Of a stretch of 64,000 nucleotides of DNA, positions 1 through 8,541 are shown in pieces. The notes below the pieces were generated by a model. The model made no database searches, had not been told where the DNA came from, and worked only from the letters and a program-made list of their open reading frames with translations. Position 1 is the first letter of the stretch. Every line of letters starts with the position of its first letter. Where the stretch lies: positions 186,001-250,000 of the forward strand of contig NZ_SNXB01000002.1 in the NCBI RefSeq assembly GCF_004362055.1. Direction: 5' to 3'. The translations under genes and the position numbers were made by a program. Origin of the DNA: Flavobacterium sp. 245 (GTDB taxonomy: Bacteria > Bacteroidota > Bacteroidia > Flavobacteriales > Flavobacteriaceae).

Positions 1-761
1 ATCATAATACTTTTATAAACTGGAGTTGCAAAACTTGCAAACCTTCGCCTTTTACTGATGTTAACGGAGTCGAAGGTGATCAATTATTTCCTTATGCCGA
101 AGGTGTTGCAACAAGACTTCTTGCTAATATTGATTATTCCGATTCGAAAGGAAATTTGTTCAAATTATTATTCTTCAATCATTCACAAGGTGACGAAGAT
201 GGATTGCAAACTGGCCGATTTTTTGGAGGTCTTGTAGGCGTTGCCAAATTTGCCAAAAACGGATCAATTTGGGAAATGCGCTCGTTTCAGCCTGCTGTTG
301 CTGCGTTTGGTGCTTTTTCTCAAGCACCAAAACCCAAACTTGTAGAAATTGGCGAAAATCAATACGCCTTTACATTACTGCATGTTAACGGAGGTGCCGG
401 TGGACCTTTTGAAGGATGGCTTTACTTAGTTGCAGGATTTGAAGGCAAATATCAACCAATATTAGAGGTTCCCTATTACCAGCTTAAAAATGTAGCAAGT
501 GTTCAATGGTCAAGCTCTTACACTGTTGTAAATACTAACGCTAAAAAGCATTTCAGAGATATCGTTATTAAAACAAATGGTACTTTTAATAAAGCTGCAA
601 AAGCCGAAGACGAATTTGAAGTCGATTTTCCAAAAGAGATAGCTGCAATGGCAAAAACTAAAAAACAGTTTAATTTTGAAATTGAGCGACATTTTTCATT
701 TAAAGGAAAATTCTACAAAATGATAGGCGACTCAATTGTCAAATTCTCCAACGTAAAGTGA
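1..761 (+). CDS. Hypothetical protein, 5' end outside the window
   Basis: The reading frame is open from base 3 to the TGA at 759-761, so only the C-terminal ~252 residues are present. A TTG at 156 could be read as a start, but the frame continues unbroken upstream with ordinary protein sequence (a WSCKTCK stretch, then PFTDVNG), so the gene almost certainly begins before the window. The visible part is rich in aromatic residues and glycine (GGAGGPFEGWLYLVAGFEGKY) and has no membrane segment. It looks like a soluble or exported beta-rich protein. I do not recognise the family. It converges with the transporter gene on the minus strand, whose stop lies 1 bp away. Confidence 0.7.
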   Translation, partial: HNTFINWSCKTCKPSPFTDVNGVEGDQLFPYAEGVATRLLANIDYSDSKGNLFKLLFFNHSQGDEDGLQTGRFFGGLVGVAKFAKNGSIWEMRSFQPAVAAFGAFSQAPKPKLVEIGENQYAFTLLHVNGGAGGPFEGWLYLVAGFEGKYQPILEVPYYQLKNVASVQWSSSYTVVNTNAKKHFRDIVIKTNGTFNKAAKAEDEFEVDFPKEIAAMAKTKKQFNFEIERHFSFKGKFYKMIGDSIVKFSNVK

Positions 762-762
762 T

Positions 763-1728
763 TTAACCTAAATAAATAATTGCCACTAAACTTAAACTAG
801 CAATAAATACCCAAAGAAAAACACCTTGAAGTAAAGGCTTTACTCCTACTGATTTTAAAGTACTTACATTTAAAGTGGCACCAATTAAAAACAAAGTTAT
901 AGTTAAACCAATTTTAGCCAGACTTACAATATGAGGCGCAAAAACAGAAACACTTGGAATATAAGAATTCAGCAGCATCGCTAAAACAAACAATCCAATA
1001 AAATATGGAATTTTGATTTTACTGTTTTTATTCTTGAAAATTACTGCAGTCAAAATAGAAATCGGGATAATCCATAATGCTCTGGCTAGTTTCACAGTTG
1101 TCGCTATCTGCAAAGCTTCGGCTCCGTATTTGTTGGCAGCACCCACAACAGAACTTGTATCATGAATTGCAATCGCACACCACAGACCAAAATCTTTTTG
1201 AGATAAATCAAGCTGATGTCCAATAAATGGGAAAACAAATAAGGCAACTGAATTGAGAATGAAGATTACACCTAACGCAATTGAAGTCTGATTTTCATTT
1301 GATTTGATTACAGGAGAAATTGCTGCAATCGCGCTTCCGCCGCAAATTGCTGTACCGCATGAAATTAAATGTGATGTTTTTTTCTCTGTTTTCAGCCATC
1401 TTCCTAATAGAAATCCGAAAAGCAATGTGCTGAATATTGAAAATACAGTCAAAACAAAACCCTCTTTTCCAGCCGAAAATGCACTTGTCGCATTCATTCC
1501 GAAACCTAAGCCAATAACCGAAAACTGTAATAAAAATGTGATTGCTTTGGCATTAAAAGCAACAAACGGATTTCCGAACACATTTACTAGCACAATCCCA
1601 AGCAATAAAGCAATTGGCGGTGAGATTATCGAAAATAAGCATAAGAATATTACAACTGCAAAAAATGCCTGCTGAACATAAAGATTAATTTCAAATAATT
1701 GTGATGCGGAATGTTGCTTTGTTTTCAA
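763..1728 (-). CDS. YeiH-type putative sulfate exporter (UPF0324 family) membrane protein
   Basis: A 321-residue integral membrane protein with about ten hydrophobic segments. It carries the family-typical GTAICGGSAIAA stretch near the middle and a later AIHDTSSVVGAA segment. The family is annotated as putative sulfate exporters, but the substrate is poorly established. The start is a TTG at 1726-1728; no in-frame ATG lies upstream before a stop, and the next internal Met would delete two membrane segments. The gene lies 74 bp downstream of a LysR regulator on the same strand. This mirrors the yeiE-yeiH pairing of enterobacteria and suggests the regulator controls it. Family assignment is firm; transport specificity is inferred. 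Confidence 0.85.
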   Translation of the reverse strand: MKTKQHSASQLFEINLYVQQAFFAVVIFLCLFSIISPPIALLLGIVLVNVFGNPFVAFNAKAITFLLQFSVIGLGFGMNATSAFSAGKEGFVLTVFSIFSTLLFGFLLGRWLKTEKKTSHLISCGTAICGGSAIAAISPVIKSNENQTSIALGVIFILNSVALFVFPFIGHQLDLSQKDFGLWCAIAIHDTSSVVGAANKYGAEALQIATTVKLARALWIIPISILTAVIFKNKNSKIKIPYFIGLFVLAMLLNSYIPSVSVFAPHIVSLAKIGLTITLFLIGATLNVSTLKSVGVKPLLQGVFLWVFIASLSLVAIIYLG

Positions 1729-1802
1729 AATAGAGTAATTGATGTTTACTCTGCAAAGTTCCGTCTATTTAATGGAAATCACCAATCGTAAAATACAATT
1801 GA

Positions 1803-2699
1803 CTATAACTTCAAGTTATAATGATTGGCAATATTTTGGATAAACAATTCTGATAAAGGATCTGATTTACCTAATAAGGTAATGATGTAAAAATATCTTT
1901 CGATTACTAATTTTTCGACATCTAAAACAATTAATTCTTTATTTTTCAACTCTTTACTTACGGCATGAATGGACATAAAAGCAAAACAATCCGAATTTAG
2001 TAAATATGATTTTATACTTTCGGTACTTCCTAGCTGCATTTCAATCTGCAAATTCGAAAACTTGATGCCTGCTTTTTTCAATTCAAATTCAATAACTTCA
2101 AGTGTTCCAGATCCGCGCTCGCGGGTTATGAATTTCATTGATTTTAAATCATTTAAAGAAATTTCATTTTGTTTTGCAAACGGATTATTAGTACTGCAGA
2201 CTAAAACCAATTCATCTTTTAAAAATGGGATATATTTTATGGATTGATTTTTAGATTGACCTTCAACGATACCAATTTCGATTTCCTTACTGATTAAGGC
2301 ATTTTCGATTTGTTCTGTATTTCCATTCAGCAAATTGACTTTTATGTCTTTTTGCTTTTGGTGAAAACGAGCTAAGATTGGAGAAATTATATATTGCGAA
2401 ATGGTTGTACTTGCGCCTAATCGCAGTAAACCTTGACGTTCGCTGATAAAGGAACTCATTTCAAAATCAATTTCTCTGTAAATTTCGAAGATTTCTTTAG
2501 TGTGTTTCAGTAAAATATTTCCTGCCGGAGTTAAAGCAATTTTAGAACCGTTTCGTTCAAACAGCTTAGTTTTATAGGTCTCTTCTAATTCCTGAATATG
2601 TTTTGAAACTGCTGGCTGTGTTATATACAATTCCGTTGCCGCTTTAGTAAAATTAAGGCGGAGCGCAACAGTATAGAAAACTTTTAGCCTGAAATCCAT
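1803..2699 (-). CDS. LysR family transcriptional regulator
   Basis: The 298-residue product has the standard LysR layout. An N-terminal winged helix-turn-helix (about residues 1-60, with FTKAATELYITQPAVSKHIQ as the recognition region) is followed by a long linker helix and a periplasmic-binding-protein-like effector domain (about 90-295). Proteins of this class next to yeiH-type genes resemble CysB/YeiE regulators. The effector is unknown, but sulfur compounds are a reasonable guess. Start ATG at 2697-2699. It is transcribed toward the transporter gene and probably forms a two-gene unit with it. The upstream spacer consists of repeat words rather than a clear promoter. Confidence 0.88.
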   Translation of the reverse strand: MDFRLKVFYTVALRLNFTKAATELYITQPAVSKHIQELEETYKTKLFERNGSKIALTPAGNILLKHTKEIFEIYREIDFEMSSFISERQGLLRLGASTTISQYIISPILARFHQKQKDIKVNLLNGNTEQIENALISKEIEIGIVEGQSKNQSIKYIPFLKDELVLVCSTNNPFAKQNEISLNDLKSMKFITRERGSGTLEVIEFELKKAGIKFSNLQIEMQLGSTESIKSYLLNSDCFAFMSIHAVSKELKNKELIVLDVEKLVIERYFYIITLLGKSDPLSELFIQNIANHYNLKL

Positions 2700-2721
2700 A
2701 GTTTTATTTTTTGTTGTTTCA

Positions 2722-2790
2722 GGTTTCAGGTTTCAAGTTTCAGGTTAAAAAAACCTTTGCACCTTTGCACCTTTGTTCCTTTGCACCTTT
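2722..2790. repeat. Tandem short-word repeats (TTTCAGG/TTTCAAG and ACCTTTGC)
   Basis: Two chains of short imperfect repeats fill the spacer between the LysR gene and the VWA-like gene: first repeats of GTTTCAGGTTTCAAG, then repeats of CACCTTTGCACCTTTG. The same two words recur elsewhere in the window (38872-38929 and 43293-43348; 4938-4955). No reading frame or transposase is attached to them. Confidence 0.75.
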
Positions 2791-2795
2791 GCTAC

Positions 2796-4823
2796 TTAAA
2801 GCAATCCATTATATTTCCTAACAAACCATTCCGTTGTCAATAAAACTGCAATCAAAATTAACAACCAAACCCAATCAATTATTGGTGTTTTTGTTGAAAC
2901 GTTTTTTTCTATTGATTTGTATTCCTTATTTTCTAAAAGCGTATTAATTAAATCGTCCGCTTGGTTTTCAAAGAAAGCTTTTCCATTTGTTTGTAAGGCC
3001 AATTGCTTTAATTTTAAAACGTCGGGATTTACAAATTGTTTTTCGATATCAAAATCCAAAATCTCAAAATGACTTGAATACGACGTATTTGAATTTAATT
3101 CTTTTACCGTAAAATTATATTTTCCGGCTGTTAATCCATCAAGATTTACAGAATAGGAATTATTTCCTTTTAATAAATCGTAGTTTTTACTTTGTTTCGT
3201 CTCTGTATTTGTAACTGAAATCGTTAATCTTGCTTTCTCGTCAAACTCGTAGTTTTTATTGAAGTACTGCGCATTGATTACAAGCTCATCCCCCGAATTA
3301 TAAAAACTTTCATGTGTTACAACCAATGATTTTTTTGAAGTTGAAGTCGCTAAAAACTGAATTATTTTATCTATAAAAACATCATATTTTTCAAATGATT
3401 GATTGTCAATGTGACTTTGCAGACGCCATTTCCAGCTGTTTTCACCTAAAAGAAAAGCCGTTCTTTTTCCTTGATTTTCGGCGAAAGCCAATAATGGAGC
3501 ATTTGTAGATACGTTTCTGATTCTTGAAGAAAGTAAAATCGAAACATTTCCGTTGGTTGTAATAGTTCCGAATGCATTTTGTAGCGGAGGGAAATTTTCA
3601 AAACCAATGTCGTCAATCGCAAATAAATTAAACTGCGACTGAAATTCAGATAAATAATCTTCTGTTTGTCCGCTCATTTTAAAAATCAGATTGTTCTGTT
3701 GCTGATTTAAAAAATTAAAATCGGTGTTGTTTCCTGTTATAATAAAAGTATTTCTGCCCGCAGCTTTATTGTTGTCAAAAATAGTTTTGAATGATGCATT
3801 CGGCTGATACAAAACCAAAACAGATGCTTCTTGTAATTGACTAATATCGTTTGGCTTAACCAAAATCACTTTACGCTGTGCATTAACTTCAATTGCACGT
3901 TTTAAAGATGCGATATCAGGATGATTTATTGTTGAAACTATTGCAATCGTCGATTTTTGATCGATTATTTCGACAGCAAAATTTTTGATATTATTATAGC
4001 TGTTTTTTTCTTTTGCATTTGAAGAAATTGACGCTCTAAAAAGCTGCAATCCTACTTTATCTGCTGGTAAAAGCAAATTTATAGAAGCCGTTTTTTTAGA
4101 CGGAGAAAAAGAAACTTTCTCTTTTGCTACAATTGAATTTCCCTGCGAAATTGTAAAATCAGCCGTTGTGCCTTTGTCGCCAGAATACTGCAGAAAAACT
4201 TCGACCGGAAATTTATTTTTATGAAAAGCGTATTTATTTACGTTAAGCTGATTGATTTTTAAATCAAAGAAAGTAGTTGTATCTCCCACAACCAAAGGAT
4301 AAACTTTATTGACAGGATCGAATCGATAAACATAATCGTTTCCTGTAGTCTGATTTCCATCGGTAATAATAACCGTTGGAAAAGTCAGGTTTTTGTTGAT
4401 GCTTTTTAGATTTTTGGCAACTTCGTCAAGATTGGTTTGTTTTCCTTTAAAATCAAATTTATCAGAAGATTTAAAATCGGTATCAAATTGATAGGACTGA
4501 ATTTCAAATTTCTCTTTTAGAGCTGGATTTGAAATCAGTTTTTGATATAATTCAACCGCTTTTTTATCAGATTTTAAAGCTTCAATTGAACTTGAATTAT
4601 CTACAGCAATTGCAAGAGGCGTTTTGGTTATCTCAAGAGAACTTTTAGAAATTATCGGATTTATTAATAAAACCAATAAACCAAAAATGGCTAAAAAACG
4701 TAAAAAAGCCAAAAACCAAATCAGATTTGATTTGTTTTTGGCTTTAAAAAAATATTGAAAATACGACAAACCACCAGCTATTACTAAAGAAAGCAATAAT
4801 AATAAAATCGAGTTTGTAGTCAT
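2796..4823 (-). CDS. Membrane-anchored VWA-like protein
   Basis: A 675-residue protein with two hydrophobic segments near the N-terminus (about 4-24 and 35-56), a long extracytoplasmic region and one C-terminal membrane segment (about 648-668) followed by a short basic tail. Directly after the second segment is a DNSSS motif (D75, S77, S79), matching the DxSxS metal-ion-dependent adhesion site of von Willebrand A domains, and a VIITDGNQ stretch typical of the same fold. The architecture resembles BatA-like and glutamine-amidotransferase-like membrane proteins of Bacteroidota, whose role is unknown. Start ATG at 4821-4823. It stands alone on the minus strand. The domain call is moderately firm; no function can be given. 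Confidence 0.7.
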   Translation of the reverse strand: MTTNSILLLLLSLVIAGGLSYFQYFFKAKNKSNLIWFLAFLRFLAIFGLLVLLINPIISKSSLEITKTPLAIAVDNSSSIEALKSDKKAVELYQKLISNPALKEKFEIQSYQFDTDFKSSDKFDFKGKQTNLDEVAKNLKSINKNLTFPTVIITDGNQTTGNDYVYRFDPVNKVYPLVVGDTTTFFDLKINQLNVNKYAFHKNKFPVEVFLQYSGDKGTTADFTISQGNSIVAKEKVSFSPSKKTASINLLLPADKVGLQLFRASISSNAKEKNSYNNIKNFAVEIIDQKSTIAIVSTINHPDIASLKRAIEVNAQRKVILVKPNDISQLQEASVLVLYQPNASFKTIFDNNKAAGRNTFIITGNNTDFNFLNQQQNNLIFKMSGQTEDYLSEFQSQFNLFAIDDIGFENFPPLQNAFGTITTNGNVSILLSSRIRNVSTNAPLLAFAENQGKRTAFLLGENSWKWRLQSHIDNQSFEKYDVFIDKIIQFLATSTSKKSLVVTHESFYNSGDELVINAQYFNKNYEFDEKARLTISVTNTETKQSKNYDLLKGNNSYSVNLDGLTAGKYNFTVKELNSNTSYSSHFEILDFDIEKQFVNPDVLKLKQLALQTNGKAFFENQADDLINTLLENKEYKSIEKNVSTKTPIIDWVWLLILIAVLLTTEWFVRKYNGLL

Positions 4824-4837
4824 ATTTAATTAGTATT

Positions 4838-4976
4838 CAGTGTCAGTTTACAGTAATCAGATTGAAAAGTCAATTAATTGAAATATATAGTGTTCAGTAT
4901 TTTATTCTAGAGTCAGATAAAAACTGATTACTAAAACCTTTGAACCTTTGTAACTTAGAACCTCAGTACCTTAGGT
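4838..4976. repeat. Intergenic short-word repeats (CAGTxTTCAGT, ACCTTTG, CTTAGAACCTCAG)
   Basis: The spacer upstream of the VWA-like gene and downstream of fabG carries three word families seen at other loci: TTCAGTGTCAGTTTACAGT at the left, ACCTTTGAACCTTTG in the middle and a TTAGAACCTCAGTACCTTAG string running into the fabG stop codon. They are imperfect and encode nothing recognisable. Confidence 0.6.
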
Positions 4977-5717
4977 TAGCATTCCTCCGCAAACGTTAAG
5001 AACTTGTCCTGTAACGTATGCACTCATATCTGAAGCTAAGAAAAGACAAGCATTTGCTACATCTTCAGTAGTTCCACCACGTTTCAACGGAATTCCGTCT
5101 CTCCATCCTTTTACTACATCTTCAGGTAATTTTGCAGTCATTTCAGTTTCAATGAAACCTGGGGCAATTGCGTTGCAACGAATATTACGAGAACCTAATT
5201 CAAGTGCTACAGATTTTGTAAAACCAATTGCACCCGCTTTAGAAGCTGCATAATTAGTCTGTCCAGCATTTCCAGAAACACCAACAACAGAACTAATATT
5301 GATGATAGAACCAGCGCGCTGTTTCAAAAATGTTTTTTGAATCGCTTTTGTCATATTGAAAACAGATTTCAAGTTAACATCGATAACTTGATCAAAATCA
5401 GCTTCAGACATACGCATCAATAAATTATCTTTTGTGATTCCAGCATTATTGATCAAAATATCTACAGTTCCAAAATCAGCTAAAACAGCATCAACAAAAG
5501 CTTGTGCTTCATTAAAATCGGCTGCATTTGATTGATATCCTTTTGCTTTAACTCCTAAACTATTCAATTCAGTCTCAAGAGCTTCTGCCGATGCAGCAGA
5601 TGAACTATATGTAAATGCTACGTTTGCACCATGTTTAGCAAAAACTTCTGCAATTCCTTTTCCAATTCCGCGGCTAGCGCCCGTAATGATTGCTACTTTT
5701 CCTTCTAGTAATTTCAT
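4971..5717 (-). CDS. fabG: 3-oxoacyl-[acyl-carrier-protein] reductase
   Basis: FabG reduces 3-oxoacyl-ACP to 3-hydroxyacyl-ACP with NADPH in fatty acid elongation in the cytoplasm. The 248-residue product has the classical short-chain dehydrogenase layout: TGASRGIG at 12-19 for cofactor binding, NNAG at 90-93, and the catalytic N115, S143, Y156 and K160. The length matches the family. The frame is open another 28 codons upstream, but that extension crosses a likely promoter and is not family-like, so the ATG at 5715-5717 is chosen. The protein ends in VCGGMLT, the usual FabG C-terminus. The gene is monocistronic here. Confidence 0.95.
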   Translation of the reverse strand: MKLLEGKVAIITGASRGIGKGIAEVFAKHGANVAFTYSSSAASAEALETELNSLGVKAKGYQSNAADFNEAQAFVDAVLADFGTVDILINNAGITKDNLLMRMSEADFDQVIDVNLKSVFNMTKAIQKTFLKQRAGSIINISSVVGVSGNAGQTNYAASKAGAIGFTKSVALELGSRNIRCNAIAPGFIETEMTAKLPEDVVKGWRDGIPLKRGGTTEDVANACLFLASDMSAYVTGQVLNVCGGMLT

Positions 5718-5748
5718 ATTAAGGTATTCGTTTTTATTTTTTGAAATA

Positions 5749-5756
5749 CAAATATA
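5749..5756 (-). promoter_or_regulatory. Candidate -7 promoter box for fabG
   Basis: The minus strand reads TATATTTG, matching the flavobacterial -7 consensus TAnnTTTG. It lies about 31 bp upstream of the chosen fabG ATG, giving a leader of about 25 nt. No TTG -33 element lies at the usual distance, so support is partial. Confidence 0.35.
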
Positions 5757-5825
5757 GATTATTTGGGCGTTTAATAAAATTTGGATTGCAAAAAATGGCA
5801 TATAATCTTCTTAAACAAGAAAAAA

Positions 5826-5849
5826 AGCAACTCCAAAACAGGAGTTGCT
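5826..5849 (-). terminator. Rho-independent terminator
   Basis: A perfect 9-bp stem (AGCAACTCC / GGAGTTGCT) with a 6-base loop is followed on the minus strand by a run of T. It lies just downstream of the small membrane protein gene at 5884-6159 and ahead of fabG, so it ends the former transcript. Confidence 0.8.
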
Positions 5850-5883
5850 TTTCGCTCAAAAAAATAAAAACAAAAGTATAAAT

Positions 5884-6159
5884 TTAGATGTGATTTTGTT
5901 TCGTTATAAAATAGGCAATTCCTAACATTACTGCCATAATCAGCATTCTATAAATGGCCGATTGAAATTTTACTATTCCGTTTTGTTTGTCTTCTTTTCT
6001 CTGTTTTCTAAGATCAAAAATCATTATTGGAAGAATTGCAACAATAGATGAATATAAATAATACCTTGTGTACTGCGGGTATGATTCTGAGAATGTTAGT
6101 AAAACTAAACCCCAGAAAAAGAATATCGTGTTTACGGGTGTTATAATTTTTCTTATCAT
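5884..6159 (-). CDS. Small hypothetical membrane protein
   Basis: A 91-residue protein with three hydrophobic segments (about 8-24, 36-50 and 69-85) and a charged cytoplasmic-type loop (DLRKQRKEDKQ) between the second and third. It has its own terminator immediately downstream, which supports expression. Start ATG at 6157-6159. I do not recognise a named family; it resembles the many short conserved membrane proteins of Flavobacteriaceae. Confidence 0.65.
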   Translation of the reverse strand: MIRKIITPVNTIFFFWGLVLLTFSESYPQYTRYYLYSSIVAILPIMIFDLRKQRKEDKQNGIVKFQSAIYRMLIMAVMLGIAYFITKQNHI

Positions 6160-6251
6160 ATTATCTGAATATTTTAATTACAATTTTACATTCAAGTTTT
6201 CTGTCAAACTCCTTTTTCAAATGATATAAATTCTTCTCTTTAGTTAAAAAA

Positions 6252-6275
6252 AGCAGCTCAAACTTTTGAGCTGCT
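6252..6275 (-). terminator. Terminator of the SusC/SusD locus
   Basis: A perfect 11-bp stem (AGCAGCTCAAA / TTTGAGCTGCT) with a 2-base gap is followed on the minus strand by seven T. It lies about 30 bp after the stop of the DUF4302 lipoprotein and therefore closes the import operon. Confidence 0.85.
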
Positions 6276-6306
6276 TTTCCTCCAAAATTAAAAACAAAAC
6301 TAAAAA

Positions 6307-7659
6307 TTAATTAAGCTGCCAAGTTGTCATTCTAAAAGGACTTGACGAACTTGTAAAGGTGTAAACAGTATTTGAATAATATAATTTAAAACTTTCCTTT
6401 TTCACATAAAGACCGTTAGGATCCATTAAGTTTTTATCAAAACCTGCTAAAAATGCTGGCGTTGCAACAGTAGTATTTCCGTTCCAAGATTTATGTTTTA
6501 GAATGATTTTTTTACCAACTGGATCTTCAACAACATCAACATAGTGTTGTAAAGCAGGTCTTCCGTTAAAATAGTAATATATAAAGGTCCCAAGTGAATG
6601 ATTTACATACAATTGTACATAAGCAAGACTTTGACCTGCCGGCAATGAAGCATTAATTTTATCTACTTCTGCCAAAAACAATTTCGAGTTTGTTGGCGCA
6701 TCAGCTGTATAATCATCAGGATAATACCCCCATCTTGCATAAACTTTTCCAGGAAGAAGTAATTTATAATCATCCGTTAGCACTAATGGCTTATCAGTAT
6801 ATTTTATAATAGCACTTACTCCATTTGTACCTGTTGCTGTAAAACTTCCGTTTACATCATCATAAACAAATGAGCTTAATTTTTGATCTTTTACGACAAC
6901 CGCAGGACTTACAATAATTCCTGTTGGTGTGTAAGCAATTCCCATATCGTAACTTTGAGAATATCCAGCTTCAATCGAATTTGCTTCTGCAAAACGAGTA
7001 ATTTCAGTAAAACTAAAATCAAACTGATGTTTTGTAGTTCCATCATTTGTTTCCAACAATCTAAATAACGGGCGCGCATCAGAACCAATAACATTCTGCT
7101 CCATTTCCATATGTTTTGGAAGATTTGCCCAATCAGTTGCAGTTGCTTTTACAAAACGAAGTTCCTGAACAGTTCTGTTTGTTTTAAAAATGATTTCACC
7201 ATTTTCCTGTCCGTAATACAAAAACTGAAAATCGCCTAAATATCCTTTTCCTCTTAATGCCTCAATAGGATAACTATCTGAATCGGATAAAAGATGAATT
7301 CTGTTTTTAGTTGTAAACGTCAAACTTACTGTGCTTCCTGTCTGCACAGCGTATTCACTTTTATAGGTTTTGGTATCGCTATCAAAATCTGAAGCCATTT
7401 GAACTGTACCATCGGCAGCAAATTTAAATAAGTGAGTATAACCTCCTAAAACAGTGTTATCTGTAAAATAAACTGCTTTCCATCCGTACTCTGACGTAAG
7501 CAAAAGATCGCTTAATTCCTTTTTCTGTGCGTTAAGGCGTTCCGTTGGTGTCTGGTCAAATTTCTGTTCTGCATCAGTACTGCTACAGCCAAAAAACGGC
7601 AATGAAATTAGTATTAAAACCAGATATTTCAATATATTTTTTGCTTTCATAATCTTCAT
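6307..7659 (-). CDS. DUF4302 family lipoprotein
   Basis: A 450-residue exported lipoprotein. The signal peptide ends in LISLPFFGC with the lipidated Cys at residue 25. An early segment (TERLNAQKKELSDLLLTSEYGWKAVYF) is typical of the DUF4302 family of Bacteroidota, which is regularly found beside SusC/SusD pairs. Function is unknown; a surface substrate-binding role is an inference from context. It is the last gene of the operon, starting 3 bp after the metallohydrolase stop, and is followed by a strong terminator. Two in-frame ATGs (7659 and 7650) are possible; both give a good signal peptide. Confidence 0.75.
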   Translation of the reverse strand: MKIMKAKNILKYLVLILISLPFFGCSSTDAEQKFDQTPTERLNAQKKELSDLLLTSEYGWKAVYFTDNTVLGGYTHLFKFAADGTVQMASDFDSDTKTYKSEYAVQTGSTVSLTFTTKNRIHLLSDSDSYPIEALRGKGYLGDFQFLYYGQENGEIIFKTNRTVQELRFVKATATDWANLPKHMEMEQNVIGSDARPLFRLLETNDGTTKHQFDFSFTEITRFAEANSIEAGYSQSYDMGIAYTPTGIIVSPAVVVKDQKLSSFVYDDVNGSFTATGTNGVSAIIKYTDKPLVLTDDYKLLLPGKVYARWGYYPDDYTADAPTNSKLFLAEVDKINASLPAGQSLAYVQLYVNHSLGTFIYYYFNGRPALQHYVDVVEDPVGKKIILKHKSWNGNTTVATPAFLAGFDKNLMDPNGLYVKKESFKLYYSNTVYTFTSSSSPFRMTTWQLN

Positions 7660-7662
7660 TTA

Positions 7663-8523
7663 TTAGTTGTTTATTACAGCGTTAGTATTTTTTTCGGCCT
7701 CGTCGCGCAAAGCGTAGAAATCCATGTTATAAGCATCTTTATAATACTTTACCACAAGAGCTTCTTTAGCCTTTATCTGAGCAACTGCTGTTGGATTATT
7801 AATTCCGGCTAAAATTGCTGCATATTCTGTTTTAGAATTAATCAGCAGCATTGAAGCCATTTCTGCAAAATCTTCGTTGATATTGTTTCGAGCGTAATTT
7901 GTTATAAAACCAATTTCTCTTGATTCTTCATCTGTATATAAATGCCAGCTTGCCGTGTATCCTGAAGGCGTAATTGCTGCCCATGATTTCTCGTCAAAAG
8001 GTTTGTTTTGATTCAAAATATGAACATATTCATGCTGAATGGTATGAAGAAACTGCTTGATATTATCTCTGTTCTTTTTATCTACATAATCCGTTTCAAA
8101 AAGAGTAACACGCTGTCCACCTTCTGCTAAACCTAAAGTTTTAGTTCCAACCGTGTTTAAGTTTACACCTCCAACCAAAACAAATTCTCTTGGAGCCACT
8201 TTCTTTACAAAATCAGGTCCTCCAATTGTTTTATAGCTTTCGAGCCAGATTTTTTGAACGATTTCAAGTGCAGGCTGTACTTTTTCTATCAGTGGAGGAA
8301 ATAAATATCTGTTATTATCAACTGTATTCTGATTCCATTTGTATTGCACATTAATATTATACGGAGTCAAATAATTTGTTGTGATCCAATTATCCAAAGC
8401 CGTTTTTGTTGGCTGTGTAAAATCTAATTGGCTTTCTCCCGGCTGCTCTTCACTAGCGCAGGAAACCAGTGTTATGATTAATAAAAACAACCCTGCTGTT
8501 TTATTGTATTTTAATATTTTCAT
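7663..8523 (-). CDS. SusCD-associated zinc metallohydrolase lipoprotein (HExxH)
   Basis: A 286-residue lipoprotein with signal peptide ending LITLVSC (Cys22), followed by ASEE, which resembles the Bacteroidota signal for export to the cell surface. H164, E165 and H168 form the HEYVH zinc-binding motif of gluzincin/metzincin-type peptidases; the downstream NEDFAEMAS (about 216-224) probably supplies the third ligand. This matches the family named substrate-import-associated zinc metallohydrolase lipoproteins, which sit next to SusC/SusD. The substrate is unknown. It lies 18 bp downstream of susD and 3 bp upstream of the DUF4302 gene, so it is translated from the same transcript. Confidence 0.82.
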   Translation of the reverse strand: MKILKYNKTAGLFLLIITLVSCASEEQPGESQLDFTQPTKTALDNWITTNYLTPYNINVQYKWNQNTVDNNRYLFPPLIEKVQPALEIVQKIWLESYKTIGGPDFVKKVAPREFVLVGGVNLNTVGTKTLGLAEGGQRVTLFETDYVDKKNRDNIKQFLHTIQHEYVHILNQNKPFDEKSWAAITPSGYTASWHLYTDEESREIGFITNYARNNINEDFAEMASMLLINSKTEYAAILAGINNPTAVAQIKAKEALVVKYYKDAYNMDFYALRDEAEKNTNAVINN

Positions 8524-8541
8524 ATCTCTTGAATTAAATTT

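Noticed and set aside
5718..5801. 28-codon N-terminal extension of fabG
   Set aside because: It crosses a -7-like promoter box and the extension is unlike any FabG N-terminus; the ATG at 5717 gives the standard length.
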